64,000 nucleotides of DNA from Rhizobium nepotum 39/7 (lineage in GTDB: Bacteria; Pseudomonadota; Alphaproteobacteria; Rhizobiales; Rhizobiaceae). The notes beneath the pieces are model-generated. The model made no database searches and was not told the origin of the DNA. It saw only the letters and a list, made by a program, of their open reading frames with translations. This document shows, piece by piece, positions 55,449 to 64,000 of this stretch (within the stretch, counting starts at the first letter, position 1; each line of letters starts with the position of its first letter). The position numbers and the translations under genes were made by a program. The stretch spans positions 62,001 through 126,000 of the forward strand of contig NZ_JWJH01000006.1 in assembly GCF_000949865.1 (NCBI RefSeq). The letters run 5' to 3'.

Positions 55449-56732
55449 TCAGACTTCGGCGGCCGCTGGCGCGGCAGTCTTCTTGGCGGCGTTCTTTTCG
55501 AGAACGGCCTCGGTAATCGAATTCGGAATACGCCGCGGCGTTTCCACCAGACCGAGTACCGGCATGATGACGAGGAAGAAACCGAAGTAATAAAGCGTGC
55601 CGATCTGCGACATGACGACATAGAGGCCTTCCGCAGGACGCGACCCCAGCCAGCCGAGCAGGATGGCGTTGACCACGAACAGCCAGAAGAACATCTTGTA
55701 CCAGGGGCGATAGACGGCGGAGCGAACCTTCGACGTATCGAGCCAGGGCAGGAAGAACAGCACGATGATCGCGCCGAACATGACGAGAACGCCACCGAGC
55801 TTGGAATCGATCGGCCCCACATTGAAGGTGATAGCGCGCAGCATCGCGTAGAACGGCAGGTAATACCACTCCGGCACGATATGCGCGGGCGTCTTCAGCG
55901 GGTCGGCCATGATGTAGTTGTCAGGGTGGCCGAGGAAGTTCGGCATGTAGAAGATGAACCACGCATAGGCGATGAGGAACACCGAAACGCCGAGCGCATC
56001 CTTCAGCGTCGCATAGGGCGTGAAGGGAACCGTGTCGGTCTTGCTCTTCACTTCCACGCCGGTCGGGTTGGTCTGGCCGGTCACATGCAGCGCCCAGATG
56101 TGCAGGATAACAACACCTGCAATCATGAAGGGCAGCAGGTAGTGGAGCGCAAAGAAGCGGTTGAGCGTCGGATTATCCACCGCAAAACCGCCGAGCAGGA
56201 ACTGCTGAATCCACTCACCTATGCCCGGGAAAGCCGAGAAGAAGCCGGTGATAACGGTCGCACCCCAGAAGGACATCTGGCCCCAGGGAAGCACGTAACC
56301 CATGAAGCCCGTCGCCATCATCAGGAGATAGATCACACAGCCGAGAATCCAGAGGATTTCGCGCGGCGCCTTGTAGGAGCCGTAATAAAGACCACGGGCG
56401 ATGTGCAGGTAAACCGCGATGAAGAAGAAGGACGCACCGTTGGCATGCATGTAGCGCAGCAGCCAGCCGTGGTTGACGTCACGCATGATCTTTTCGACGG
56501 AATTGAACGCGACCGTCGTTTCAGCGGCATAGTGCATGGCAAGCACGACGCCGGTGAGAATCTGCACGATCAGCATGACCGCCAGCATCGCGCCGAAGGT
56601 GTAGGCGTAGTTCAGATTACGCGGGACAGGGTAAGCGACGAAGCTGTCATAGATCATACGCGGCAAGGGAAGCCGCGAATCGATCCACCTCTCGATGCCG
56701 GTGGACGGCTGATAACTGGAATGACCACTCAT
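55449..56732 (-). CDS. petB: Cytochrome b of the bc1 complex
   Basis: The quinol-oxidising, haem-carrying core of complex III, 427 residues and eight helices. Haem ligand histidines lie in [14 protein letters not shown] and [14 protein letters not shown] on one side and [20 protein letters not shown] on the other; the Qo-site [14 protein letters not shown] is present. The protein is unsplit and separate from cytochrome c1, unlike the fused fbcH of Bradyrhizobium. Start 15 bases after petA. Confidence 0.97.
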   Translation of the reverse strand: MSGHSSYQPSTGIERWIDSRLPLPRMIYDSFVAYPVPRNLNYAYTFGAMLAVMLIVQILTGVVLAMHYAAETTVAFNSVEKIMRDVNHGWLLRYMHANGASFFFIAVYLHIARGLYYGSYKAPREILWILGCVIYLLMMATGFMGYVLPWGQMSFWGATVITGFFSAFPGIGEWIQQFLLGGFAVDNPTLNRFFALHYLLPFMIAGVVILHIWALHVTGQTNPTGVEVKSKTDTVPFTPYATLKDALGVSVFLIAYAWFIFYMPNFLGHPDNYIMADPLKTPAHIVPEWYYLPFYAMLRAITFNVGPIDSKLGGVLVMFGAIIVLFFLPWLDTSKVRSAVYRPWYKMFFWLFVVNAILLGWLGSRPAEGLYVVMSQIGTLYYFGFFLVIMPVLGLVETPRRIPNSITEAVLEKNAAKKTAAPAAAEV

Positions 56733-56746
56733 GAATATCTGTCCCC

Positions 56747-57325
56747 TTATCCGATCTTGATCACGGTATCGGATGTGAATGCGAATGTCGGGATGGCGAG
56801 GTTCTGCGGCGCCGGACCCTTACGTATGCGGCCCGCCGTATCGTAGTGCGAGCCATGGCAGGGACAGAACCACCCGCCGAAATCGCCGGCCTGGCCGAGC
56901 GGAACGCAACCGAGATGGGTGCAGGAACCGACCATGACGATCCAGTTCTCCTTGCCCTGACCGGCGGAACGGTCGATGTCCGTCGCCTGCGCGTCGGGGG
57001 CAATGTTGGCGTTGCGTGCCACCGGGTCCTTGAGATCGCCGAGAGCGACCGCATTGGCTTCCCCGATTTCCTTTTCCGTGCGGTTGCGGATGAAAATCGG
57101 CTTGCCGCGCCACTTCACCGTCAGCGACATGCCCGGCTCGACCGCCGCCACATCCACCTCGATGGAGGCAAGCGCCAGCGTCGATGCGTCCGGGCGCATC
57201 TGGTCGATAAAGGGCCACGCGACTGCGGCGGCACCGACGGCACCCGTCATTCCGGTTACTAGATATAGAAAATCGCGACGGGTCGGTTCACCCGAGGCGT
57301 CGTGATTGGTTACGTGCTCGCTCAC
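56747..57325 (-). CDS. petA: Rieske iron-sulfur protein of the bc1 complex
   Basis: Carries the 2Fe-2S cluster that moves electrons from quinol to cytochrome c1. The 192-residue protein has a Tat-type signal anchor ([20 protein letters not shown]) and the two cluster boxes CTHLGC and CPCHGSHYD, followed by [12 protein letters not shown]. First gene of petABC; the region upstream to 57635 should hold the promoter. Confidence 0.97.
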   Translation of the reverse strand: MSEHVTNHDASGEPTRRDFLYLVTGMTGAVGAAAVAWPFIDQMRPDASTLALASIEVDVAAVEPGMSLTVKWRGKPIFIRNRTEKEIGEANAVALGDLKDPVARNANIAPDAQATDIDRSAGQGKENWIVMVGSCTHLGCVPLGQAGDFGGWFCPCHGSHYDTAGRIRKGPAPQNLAIPTFAFTSDTVIKIG

Positions 57326-57635
57326 CGCTACACCATCCTCTGCGCTGTTTTTGCCATAAATCGCATGAGTCCTCCCGCTGTGATTTGATCCAAGACAAGC
57401 TCCGTCCCATCGTCTCGGTCATCCTCGCGGCGTTTGAGAAACCGCGTCATTCTGTTTGATCGCAAAATATTGACTGACTTGGCAAGAGCAAAGCACACAA
57501 AGCTGCCGTAATTCTGCTGGAAGGGCCGGATTTGTTTGTGATTTTTTCGCCGGCCTTGGCAGGCAGGCAACATTGTGCGCACCCTTGCGCCATGTTAGGA
57601 GACGCAAAGGGAGAGCTTGGAAAGCAGGGATTCGG
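57326..57635. other. 310-bp divergent region upstream of petA
   Basis: Separates petA (leftward) from the EEP-family gene (rightward). On the minus strand TTTGCT followed 17 bases later by TATTTT (about 57498 down to 57470) is a possible pet promoter. The minus-strand frame over 57419-57691 looks non-coding. Confidence 0.45.
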
Positions 57636-58568
57636 ATGACGGCGAAGCTCTCTTGCATGGTCTCCACCGTGGTGGCTGCCGTTCTTTTCATTGCCAGCCT
57701 GCGTTATGTGGCGGATTTCTGGCTTTTAGCCTTCGTCACCAGCTTCCAGCTTCACATTGCCCTCACCTGCATCCTGCTGTCATGCTTGGTGTTTTGGCTG
57801 ACGCGCGACGCGGTTTCCGTCTTTCTGGTGGTCTGGTCGCTTGCGCTTGCCATCCATGCCGTCGCCATGCTCATGGAATTCTCCACATCCGCCACCGCGA
57901 CACCCGGCGCCAGACCTTTCCGGCTATTGTCCTTCAACGTGCTGATGGATAATGCCGCCAATGCGGATGCGATTGCCGATACCATTCTCGAATCGGGCGC
58001 GGATGCGGTCTATCTGTTCGAGGCGGGTGCGCTGCAATCGGCTCTGCCGCGCCTTGAGCAAACTTACCCTCACAGGCTCGGCTGCTTTACCGGAACGCCG
58101 ACCTGCGACCTGTTGATCCTCTCGAAACGGCCGTTGCTGGAGGGCCGTTTCCACAGCCTCAGCGATCTGCGCCGCGACCGTTTCGCGATCGCCAGCATCG
58201 ATTTCGACGGCACGGAACTGACGCTCGCCGCAGGTCACATCACCAAACCCTATTTCGACGACTATCACCGGAACGAACTGGACGAAGTCAGCGAAATTCT
58301 CTTTCGCGTCACCGGGCCGCTCATTCTGGCGGGCGATTTCAACTCGGCAAGCATCGCCCCCGACATGCGCGACTTCCTCGCCGCCAACGACCTTAAAAAA
58401 GCGCCTTGGGAGCCCGCCACATGGCCGACGAAGGCGGGCCGCTTCGGCATCGCCATCGACCATATCTTCGCCCGCGAACCGGCAAGCCTGATGAAAACCA
58501 CCCGCCTGCCCGACAGCCTCGGCTCCAATCACTACGGCCTGATGGCGGATTTCATGATCGGGAAATAG
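57636..58568 (+). CDS. Membrane-anchored endonuclease/exonuclease/phosphatase-family protein
   Basis: A 310-residue protein with about three N-terminal hydrophobic helices (to residue 85, e.g. ALTCILLSCLVFWLTRDAVS) and a C-terminal EEP domain (about 92-310). EEP landmarks are LLSFNVLMDNA, the Glu of VYLFEAGAL, LILAGDFNSAS and the final SDHxx-type region LGSNHYGLMADFMIG. The final Asp-His pair reads Asn-His, as in many of this envelope-linked subgroup. Substrate unknown. Start ATG 57636. Converges on the second ABC gene, ten bases apart. Confidence 0.87.
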   Translation: MTAKLSCMVSTVVAAVLFIASLRYVADFWLLAFVTSFQLHIALTCILLSCLVFWLTRDAVSVFLVVWSLALAIHAVAMLMEFSTSATATPGARPFRLLSFNVLMDNAANADAIADTILESGADAVYLFEAGALQSALPRLEQTYPHRLGCFTGTPTCDLLILSKRPLLEGRFHSLSDLRRDRFAIASIDFDGTELTLAAGHITKPYFDDYHRNELDEVSEILFRVTGPLILAGDFNSASIAPDMRDFLAANDLKKAPWEPATWPTKAGRFGIAIDHIFAREPASLMKTTRLPDSLGSNHYGLMADFMIGK

Positions 58569-58577
58569 TCGCCCGCC

Positions 58578-60446
58578 TTATTGAGCCGCCTCATCGGCGG
58601 CGAGGAAGCCACCCGACTGACGCGCCCATAGCTCCGAATAAAGGCCGCCCTGCGAGACGAGATCGGAATGGTCGCCCTGTTCGACGATACGGCCCTGATC
58701 CATCACGATCAGCCGGTCGAGGGCGGCGATGGTCGACAGCCGGTGGGCGATGGCCAGCACCGTCTTGCCCTGCATCAACTCGTCCAGATTGCTCTGGATC
58801 GCCGCCTCCACCTCCGAATCGAGCGCCGAGGTCGCCTCGTCGAGTACGAGAATCGGCGCGTCCTTCAGCATCACGCGGGCGATGGCGATACGCTGGCGCT
58901 GGCCGCCTGAGAGTTTCACGCCGCGTTCGCCGACATGCGCATCCAGACCCGTGCGGCCGCGCTGGTCTTCCAGCCTTGCGATGAAATCATCCGCCTTGGC
59001 CCGGCGCGTTGCCTCCAGCAATTGCGCTTCGGTGGCATCGGTACGGCCGAACATGATGTTGTCTCTGATAGAACGATGCAGCAGCGAGGTATCCTGCGTC
59101 ACCATGCCGATATGGGCGCGCAGCGATTCCTGTGTCACCCTAGCGATATCCTGCCCGTCGATCAGGATGCGGCCTTGCTCGACATCGTAAAAACGCAGCA
59201 GCAGGTTGACGAGCGTGGATTTGCCCGCACCGGAGCGTCCGACGATGCCGACCTTCTCTCCCGCCTTGATGTCGAGATTGAGATGATCGATGACGCCGTT
59301 TGCCCGCCCGTAATGGAAACTGACATTTTCGAAGCGGATGCTCGGCCTCTTCACTTCCAGTGCCGTCGCATCCGGCGCATCGACGAGACCGATCGGCTGC
59401 GAAATCAGTTCGGCGGCATTCTGCACGGTGCCGAAATTGCGCATGATGCCGTTGAACTGCGTCATCAGCCGTCCGAGCAGAAAGTTGAGGCGCAAAACCA
59501 GCGCCAGCGTGAAGGCGACCGCACCGGCGCTGATCTTGCCGGACAGCCACAAATCGATGCACAGCGCCGCCATGGAGGTGATCATCACGCCCGAAAGCAG
59601 CGCCATGGAGGCGCGCACGCCGGTGATGAACCGCGTGAACGTCATGGTCGCGTTCTGGAAAATATCGAAACCCTGCCGCATGTAGCGGTCATTGGCATCA
59701 TCGCGCCCGAACAGTCTCAGCGTCTGGATATTGCTGTAGGCATCCACCATGCGGCCGGAGAGCATGGAGGCGGCCTCCGCCGTCTCTTTCGAATGGGAAC
59801 GGATGCGCGGCACGAAATAACGCGCCAGCAGCGAAAAGATCGCCACCCAGACGAGCACGACGACGGCCAGCCGCCAGTCCAGCCCGCCGATCAGAAATAG
59901 CATCGACACGGAATAGATGCCGACGAACCAGACGCTTTCCATCAGCGAGGTGACGAGATCGCCCGCCGCCTGCCCGCCCGACCAGACCTTGGTGACGATG
60001 CGCCCGGAAAAATCGTTCTGGAAAAAGTTCAGCGATTGCCGCGCCACATGCATGTAGGATTGCCAGCGCACCAGATTGTAGAAACCGGGCGTGATGATCT
60101 GCTGGTCCACCAGCGCCGTGATCATCGTGACAATGAAACGCACGATGCCGATCAGCACCAGCATGCCGACCAGTTCGCCGCCATGGGCCGCCAGCAACCC
60201 CGCCCAGCCCTCTTCCGGCTTCACGGTCGAGAGAATATCCACCAGCCGCCCGACGAACCAGAACAGCGCCGCCTCGATGGCCGCCGTCAGCCCGCCCAGC
60301 ACCAGCATGGCGAAGAACGGCGCCCTGGCCTGCGCGATATAGAACCAAATGAAGGCGAACGTACTTTCAGGCGGCCGCAAATCGTCCTTGCGGGCGAAGG
60401 GCTTTATCCAGTTCTCGAAATACTCGAAGATGCGGGTAATGACCAT
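58578..60446 (-). CDS. ABC exporter, full half-transporter (second of the pair)
   Basis: A 622-residue type IV ABC exporter half: TM domain (about residues 30-330, six helices) and C-terminal ATPase with Walker A GRSGAGKST, signature LSGGQRQRIAIAR and Walker B ILVLDEATSALDSE. It is about as similar to the next gene as paralogues of one family and has a consensus ATPase site. A terminator and 123 bases separate it from the upstream exporter, so it has, or can have, its own promoter. Drug or lipid export is expected from the family; substrate unknown. Confidence 0.93.
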   Translation of the reverse strand: MVITRIFEYFENWIKPFARKDDLRPPESTFAFIWFYIAQARAPFFAMLVLGGLTAAIEAALFWFVGRLVDILSTVKPEEGWAGLLAAHGGELVGMLVLIGIVRFIVTMITALVDQQIITPGFYNLVRWQSYMHVARQSLNFFQNDFSGRIVTKVWSGGQAAGDLVTSLMESVWFVGIYSVSMLFLIGGLDWRLAVVVLVWVAIFSLLARYFVPRIRSHSKETAEAASMLSGRMVDAYSNIQTLRLFGRDDANDRYMRQGFDIFQNATMTFTRFITGVRASMALLSGVMITSMAALCIDLWLSGKISAGAVAFTLALVLRLNFLLGRLMTQFNGIMRNFGTVQNAAELISQPIGLVDAPDATALEVKRPSIRFENVSFHYGRANGVIDHLNLDIKAGEKVGIVGRSGAGKSTLVNLLLRFYDVEQGRILIDGQDIARVTQESLRAHIGMVTQDTSLLHRSIRDNIMFGRTDATEAQLLEATRRAKADDFIARLEDQRGRTGLDAHVGERGVKLSGGQRQRIAIARVMLKDAPILVLDEATSALDSEVEAAIQSNLDELMQGKTVLAIAHRLSTIAALDRLIVMDQGRIVEQGDHSDLVSQGGLYSELWARQSGGFLAADEAAQ

Positions 60447-60534
60447 GATCCGGATATAGGCGGATTCCCGGAGCGGGAACAGCCGCTAGGCTTTCGGGAA
60501 GAGATTATATTTCGGTAACATTCGGGAAATGAAA

Positions 60535-60562
60535 AAGGGCGGGGAATGTTCCCCGCCCTCAC
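60535..60562 (-). terminator. Terminator between the two ABC exporter genes
   Basis: On the minus strand, GGGCGGGGAA/TTCCCCGCCC is followed by TTTTTCATTT, just after the stop of the first exporter gene. Confidence 0.88.
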
Positions 60563-60569
60563 GTTTTCC

Positions 60570-62420
60570 TTATTCCGCAGCCACTTCCACCTCGTGGTCG
60601 GCGATGAAGCCGCCGGACTGGCGTCGCCACAGGTCGGCATAAATGCCGCCCATCGCCGCCAGTTCCGCATGGCTGCCCGATTCCACGATCTGGCCCTTGT
60701 CGAGGATGATGAGCCGGTCCATTTCGGTCAGCGTCGACAGGCGGTGGGCGATCGCGATCACCGTCTTGCCTTCCATCAGCGAGAACAGGTTTTCCTGGAT
60801 CGCCGCCTCGACTTCACTGTCGAGCGCCGAGGTCGCCTCGTCCAGCACCAGGATCGGCGCGTTCTTGAGGAACACGCGGGCAATCGCGATACGCTGGCGC
60901 TGGCCGCCGGACAGTTTCACGCCGCGTTCGCCCACCTGGGCATCGAGGCCCTGGCGGCCATGCATATCGACAAGCGTTTCGACGAAGTCCCAGGCATTTG
61001 CCCGCTTTGCCGCCGCAATCACCTGTTCGTCGGTCGCCTCGGGATGGCCATAGGCGATGTTGTCGCGGATCGACCGGTGCAGCAGCGAAGTATCCTGCGT
61101 CACCACGCCGATCAGCTCGCGCAGGCTGTCCTGCGACACCTTGGAGATGTCCTGCCCGTCGATGGTGATCTTGCCCGCTTCCAGATCGTAGAAGCGCAGC
61201 AGCAGGTTCATCAGCGTCGTCTTGCCCGCACCCGAACGCCCGACCAGCCCGACCTTCTCGCCCGGCTTGATGTCGAGCGTCAGCCCGTCGATCACGCCCT
61301 TGGCCTTGCCATAGTGGAAGCGGACGTTGTCATAACGGATCGCACCCTGCGGTGCCGCAAGCTGCGGCGCCTTCGGAGCGTCAACGATATCGTGCGGCTT
61401 CGTCATCATCGACATACCGTCATAGACAGTGCCGATGTTTTCAAACAGCGAGGTGACTTCCCACATGATCCATTGCGACATGCCGTTGACGCGCATGGCA
61501 AGGCTGATGGCGATGGCGACCGAGCCGGCCGTGACCGAACCCTGCATCCAGAAATACAGACCGAGCGTCGCCGTGGAAAACAGCACGACGGCGTTGTTAA
61601 GATCGATCAGGATGTTGAAGCCGGAAATCTTGCGCATCTGGCGGTGAACGGTTCCGAGAAACACGTTCATCCCCTCCCGCGCATATCTTTCCTCGCGCCC
61701 CGCATGGGAAAACAGCTTGATCGTCGAGATATTGGTATAGCTGTCGACGATCCGCCCCGTCATCATCGAGCGCGCATCGGCCTGCTCCTGCGCCAGCCGG
61801 CCGAGTTTCGGCACGAAATAGGTGAGGATGCCCATATAGATGCCGAGCCACACCAGCAACGGAATGACCAGCCGCCAATCCGCCGCCGCAACCATGAACA
61901 GCATGGAGACGACGAAGCTGATGGCGTAGACGAACACGTCGATCACCTTCAGCGCCACTTCGCGGATCGCCAGCGCCGTCTGCATCACCTTGGTCGAAAC
62001 CCGGCCGGCAAACTCGTTGGCGAAAAAGTTCATGGAATGGCGCAGCAGGAAACGATGCATCTTCCAGCGCGCGATCATGCCGAAATTGCCGGCAAGCGTC
62101 TGGTGCATCGTCATGGTGTGGATCGCGCCCATCAAAGGCAGCACGAAGAGCACCAGCCCGGCCATGACGATCAGATGCCAGCCCTCCTCGGCAAAAAACG
62201 TCGCGCGGTCGGCCGTGGAAAGCCAGTCGACGATATTGCCGAGGAATTTGTAGAGCATGGCTTCCGCAATGGCGATGCCCATGGACATCAGGCCGAGCAG
62301 CAGCAGCCACGGCCATGCGGGCTGCACATAATGCCAGACGAACCGCAAAAGCGTCTTCGGCGGCACGGATGGCGTCGAAGAGGGAAAAGGATCAAGACGT
62401 TTTTCAAACCAGCCAAACAT
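60570..62420 (-). CDS. ABC exporter, full half-transporter (first of the pair, leader-controlled)
   Basis: A 616-residue type IV exporter half: six TM helices in residues about 30-330, then an ATPase domain with Walker A GRSGAGKTT, signature LSGGQRQRIAIAR and Walker B ILVLDEATSALDSE. Related to MsbA/multidrug exporters; the substrate is not shown. I chose ATG 62420 (MFGWFEKRLDPFP); its ribosome site GGAG is weak. An 18-codon leader ORF with an Arg-X-Arg motif lies 150 bases upstream, suggesting antibiotic-responsive control. Confidence 0.93.
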   Translation of the reverse strand: MFGWFEKRLDPFPSSTPSVPPKTLLRFVWHYVQPAWPWLLLLGLMSMGIAIAEAMLYKFLGNIVDWLSTADRATFFAEEGWHLIVMAGLVLFVLPLMGAIHTMTMHQTLAGNFGMIARWKMHRFLLRHSMNFFANEFAGRVSTKVMQTALAIREVALKVIDVFVYAISFVVSMLFMVAAADWRLVIPLLVWLGIYMGILTYFVPKLGRLAQEQADARSMMTGRIVDSYTNISTIKLFSHAGREERYAREGMNVFLGTVHRQMRKISGFNILIDLNNAVVLFSTATLGLYFWMQGSVTAGSVAIAISLAMRVNGMSQWIMWEVTSLFENIGTVYDGMSMMTKPHDIVDAPKAPQLAAPQGAIRYDNVRFHYGKAKGVIDGLTLDIKPGEKVGLVGRSGAGKTTLMNLLLRFYDLEAGKITIDGQDISKVSQDSLRELIGVVTQDTSLLHRSIRDNIAYGHPEATDEQVIAAAKRANAWDFVETLVDMHGRQGLDAQVGERGVKLSGGQRQRIAIARVFLKNAPILVLDEATSALDSEVEAAIQENLFSLMEGKTVIAIAHRLSTLTEMDRLIILDKGQIVESGSHAELAAMGGIYADLWRRQSGGFIADHEVEVAAE

Positions 62421-62570
62421 AGGCCAAGCTCCGGCAATCAATCATCCCATCGTGAAAGGTGAGCAAACGCAAATATAGCTCACAACGGAACGAAAAAGTA
62501 TCTGGATATGGCCGTGACAGCCACATGACGAATCGGAATATGGGAAACGCGGTCGAACCGCAGGTAACAC

Positions 62571-62627
62571 CTAGGCCAGCAGTGGCACTACTGGGGCCGG
62601 GAGGCGAATACGAATGTCATTTTGCAT
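62571..62627 (-). CDS. 18-residue leader peptide with Arg-X-Arg arrest motif
   Basis: Reads MQNDIRIRLPAPVVPLLA on the minus strand, preceded by GGGAGG five bases before the ATG, the best ribosome site in this leader. Residues 6-8 are Arg-Ile-Arg followed by Leu-Pro; in ErmD-type leaders an Arg-Leu-Arg-Phe-Pro segment halts ribosomes carrying a macrolide. The 3' half overlaps a hairpin (62574-62598), so a stalled ribosome would change the RNA fold before the exporter gene. Too short for ordinary gene finders. The coding call is good; the drug-sensing role is inference by motif. Confidence 0.65.
   Translation of the reverse strand: MQNDIRIRLPAPVVPLLA
62574..62598 (-). promoter_or_regulatory. 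Leader hairpin overlapping the end of the leader ORF
   Basis: GGCC(CC)AGTAGT pairs with ACTGCTGGCC around a GCC loop: ten base pairs with a two-base bulge. It spans codons 10-18, so a ribosome paused after codon 8 would block its 5' arm. Confidence 0.55.
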
Positions 62628-62801
62628 CAGAACCTCCCTAGCTGGTGTTGAAGATGTCGCCTTGTAGCGCAAAAATTAATCGTTGACCAGCCGGAAAGAC
62701 ACCGAACGCGTCAGAAAAGCGCCCGATTGCGACCAATAAGGCTGAACGGGCGGAGATTACCCGCGAAGGTCTCCGCCGGTCAAAGAGCGTGGATTCGCAG
62801 C

Positions 62802-63677
62802 TTACTCGGCGGCGTCCTGCGCCTGCCCGCGCTCATATTCGGCGATCAACTCGGCCATGCCGGCCTGCGTATGGCGCTTGATCTCGCGGCGATCGCTGGG
62901 CTGGGGTGCGAAAGTAACGCTCAGACCCGTATCCCGCACCGTGCCGATGGCAAACGACGCGCCGGACAACATGCGCACGCCCTCGTGCAGCCACAGCGGA
63001 TCGGTAGCGAAATGCTGGCCGATGCCGACCACGACGGGAATGCCCTGCCAGTGCGACACACAATCATAGTGAATGTGACCCGCCAGAATGCCGATGACAT
63101 CATACTCGAACAGCATCTCGTCCAGAGCCTCGGTATCGGCAAAGGACAGGGATTCCCATTCTGCGTCGGGACGGTCGAAATCGAGCGCCGGTGCATGGTG
63201 CATCACCAGAAGCTTCGGCAGTTCGGGGTGGTTTTCGATTTCTTCCGCGAGCCATTCGATCTGCCCCGGCTCGAAAGCCCCGCCGACCTTGCCCGGAACG
63301 CTGGTATCCAGCACGATGACATGGATATCGGCAATCACCTGGGCGTGGTCGTAAGGGACATCCATATCCTCGGTGCGACCGAGCATGACAGGATAAAAGC
63401 CGTCGCGGCGGTCATGATTGCCGAGCGCGAAGAGCACAGGCATATCAAGCTGCGCCTCGTCCAGCAGGCGCTTGAGTTCCTCATAGCTGCCGGCATCGCC
63501 CCTGTTGGTCAGATCACCGCTGACGACGATGAATTCGGGCTGCGGCACGAGCGACTTGATCTGCGCCAGCGTATCGGCAAGGGTCGCCGAAGTATCGGAA
63601 TAAAGATCATCGTCCTGCATCTGCGGATTGCCCACATGCAGATCGGTCAGATGGACGAAATTCACCCGTTCGGACAT
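62802..63677 (-). CDS. CpdA-like calcineurin-type phosphodiesterase
   Basis: A 291-residue metallophosphoesterase with class III cyclic-nucleotide phosphodiesterase pattern: FVHLTDLHVGNP (D-x-H), VVSGDLTNRGDAGSY (GDxxxxG), ALGNHDRRDG (GNHD), LLVMHHAPALDF and ILAGHIHYDCVSHW (GHxH). All metal ligands are present. The closest named activity is cAMP 3',5'-phosphodiesterase; other phosphodiesters are possible. Starts 227 bases from and divergent to trmL. Confidence 0.92.
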   Translation of the reverse strand: MSERVNFVHLTDLHVGNPQMQDDDLYSDTSATLADTLAQIKSLVPQPEFIVVSGDLTNRGDAGSYEELKRLLDEAQLDMPVLFALGNHDRRDGFYPVMLGRTEDMDVPYDHAQVIADIHVIVLDTSVPGKVGGAFEPGQIEWLAEEIENHPELPKLLVMHHAPALDFDRPDAEWESLSFADTEALDEMLFEYDVIGILAGHIHYDCVSHWQGIPVVVGIGQHFATDPLWLHEGVRMLSGASFAIGTVRDTGLSVTFAPQPSDRREIKRHTQAGMAELIAEYERGQAQDAAE

Positions 63678-63904
63678 GGTATCTTCCTGTTTTTGCTGCG
63701 CAGAATATCAGTCGTGAAACCGCGCCATAGCGGCTCATCCGAATGTTCGAACGGCCTGACAACCCATTTGGTTAATGGGTAGCCTGCCTGTGTGTCACCC
63801 GAATGAATACGGCGCGCTTCGAAGCGGAGTTTTCTCTGCCGCATCTGTCGCGCCCCGCCCGCCCGTGATAATCGGTCGGCCATCCCAAACGCGACGAGAA
63901 GACC

Positions 63905-64000
63905 ATGACCGATACCAGGCCCAGCATCAGGATTGCCCTTTACCAGCCCGATATTCCCGGCAATACCGGCACGATCCTGCGGCTGGCGGCCTGTCTCGGC
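63905..64000 (+). CDS. trmL: tRNA (cytidine(34)-2'-O)-methyltransferase, N-terminal part
   Basis: The first 32 codons of a SPOUT-family methyltransferase that 2'-O-methylates the wobble base of tRNA-Leu; cut by the window end. The start MTDTRPSIRIALYQPDIPGN and then NTGTILRLAACLG is the TrmL N-terminus, with the PDIPGNTGTI motif diagnostic. It has the same orientation relative to petA as the trmL gene I recall adjacent to petABC in other rhizobia, but four genes intervene here. Confidence 0.9.
   Translation, partial: MTDTRPSIRIALYQPDIPGNTGTILRLAACLG

Larger units (their letters stand above)
62421..62801. other. 381-bp leader and promoter region of the first ABC exporter
   Basis: Contains the leader ORF and hairpin described separately, a further minus-strand hairpin at about 62504-62526 followed after eight bases by TTTTT (62497-62493), and a GCGGT/ACCGC mini-hairpin at about 62550-62562. 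No clear promoter hexamers were found. The rest up to the phosphodiesterase stop is featureless. Confidence 0.55.

Noticed and set aside
55332-56846. Plus-strand frame of 504 codons opposite petB and petC
   Set aside because: Lies across two well-defined genes on the other strand and has shadow-like composition.
58578-62420. ABC exporters as a heterodimer with one degenerate ATPase site
   Set aside because: Both proteins have consensus Walker B and signature motifs, and a terminator lies between the genes, so no asymmetry is seen.
60546-62462. Plus-strand frame of 638 codons opposite the first ABC exporter
   Set aside because: Shadow of the exporter; rich in His, Arg and Gln with no domain features.

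Overview
The window looks like chromosomal DNA of an Agrobacterium or close Rhizobiaceae relative. Codon use is GC-rich. The gene order carB / greA / lpsB / Lrp-type regulator / trxB / lsrB / tandem AbcR-like sRNAs / arsR is one I recall from Sinorhizobium and Agrobacterium chromosomes, and an 84-nt palindromic repeat of the rhizobial intergenic type occurs twice. I see no phage, transposase, integrase, plasmid gene, tRNA, rRNA or CRISPR array. The species call rests on protein resemblance and gene order only.

Layout. 1-10.6 kb: carB, a membrane diguanylate cyclase, greA with a hairpin terminator in its leader, the LPS-core glycosyltransferase lpsB, an Lrp/AsnC regulator, trxB-lsrB, two tandem AbcR-like sRNAs and an ArsR regulator. 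10.7-22.3 kb: an old-yellow-enzyme reductase, a LysR gene divergent from a reductase/membrane-protein pair, a Ca2+/H+ antiporter, aspartate aminotransferase, an EAL protein, an EamA transporter, cold-shock protein, a metallo-beta-lactamase hydrolase and an SH3-domain exported protein. 22.5-25.2 kb: a MarR / OmpR-type regulator / histidine kinase operon. 25.3-34 kb: housekeeping genes csaA, proC, ybjN-like, ubiK, lgt, a MidA-like methyltransferase, pgeF, an M24 protein, a lipoprotein and prs.

34.3-37.8 kb is a four-gene overlapping operon on the minus strand (GT2 polyprenyl-phosphate glycosyltransferase, LAB_N membrane protein, ArnT-like transferase, PAP2 phosphatase) that looks like a lipid-linked sugar-transfer module for the envelope. 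38-49.5 kb carries a chemoreceptor, an aldehyde dehydrogenase with an AcoR-like regulator that lacks the AAA+ domain, an MHYT-GGDEF-EAL protein, rplY, and a GGDEF-EAL receptor coupled to a solitary periplasmic binding protein. 49.6-57.3 kb is housekeeping again: pth, a GNAT enzyme, clpS, ychF, two MaoC-fold proteins, apt, and petABC for the cytochrome bc1 complex. 57.6-64 kb holds a membrane EEP-family enzyme, two full ABC exporters, a cyclic-nucleotide-type phosphodiesterase and the start of trmL.

Most interesting: an unannotated 18-codon leader ORF with a good Shine-Dalgarno sequence lies about 150 nt upstream of the first ABC exporter (62571-62627, minus strand). It encodes an Arg-Ile-Arg-Leu-Pro segment resembling the Arg-X-Arg macrolide-arrest motif of Erm leader peptides, and its 3' half overlaps a stable hairpin, which suggests a drug-sensing translational attenuator. 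Other points are the conserved promoter architecture and a candidate LysR site at the AbcR-like sRNAs, the greA leader terminator, a two-state hairpin hiding the ribosome site of a small membrane protein, and the binding-protein/GGDEF-EAL pair.
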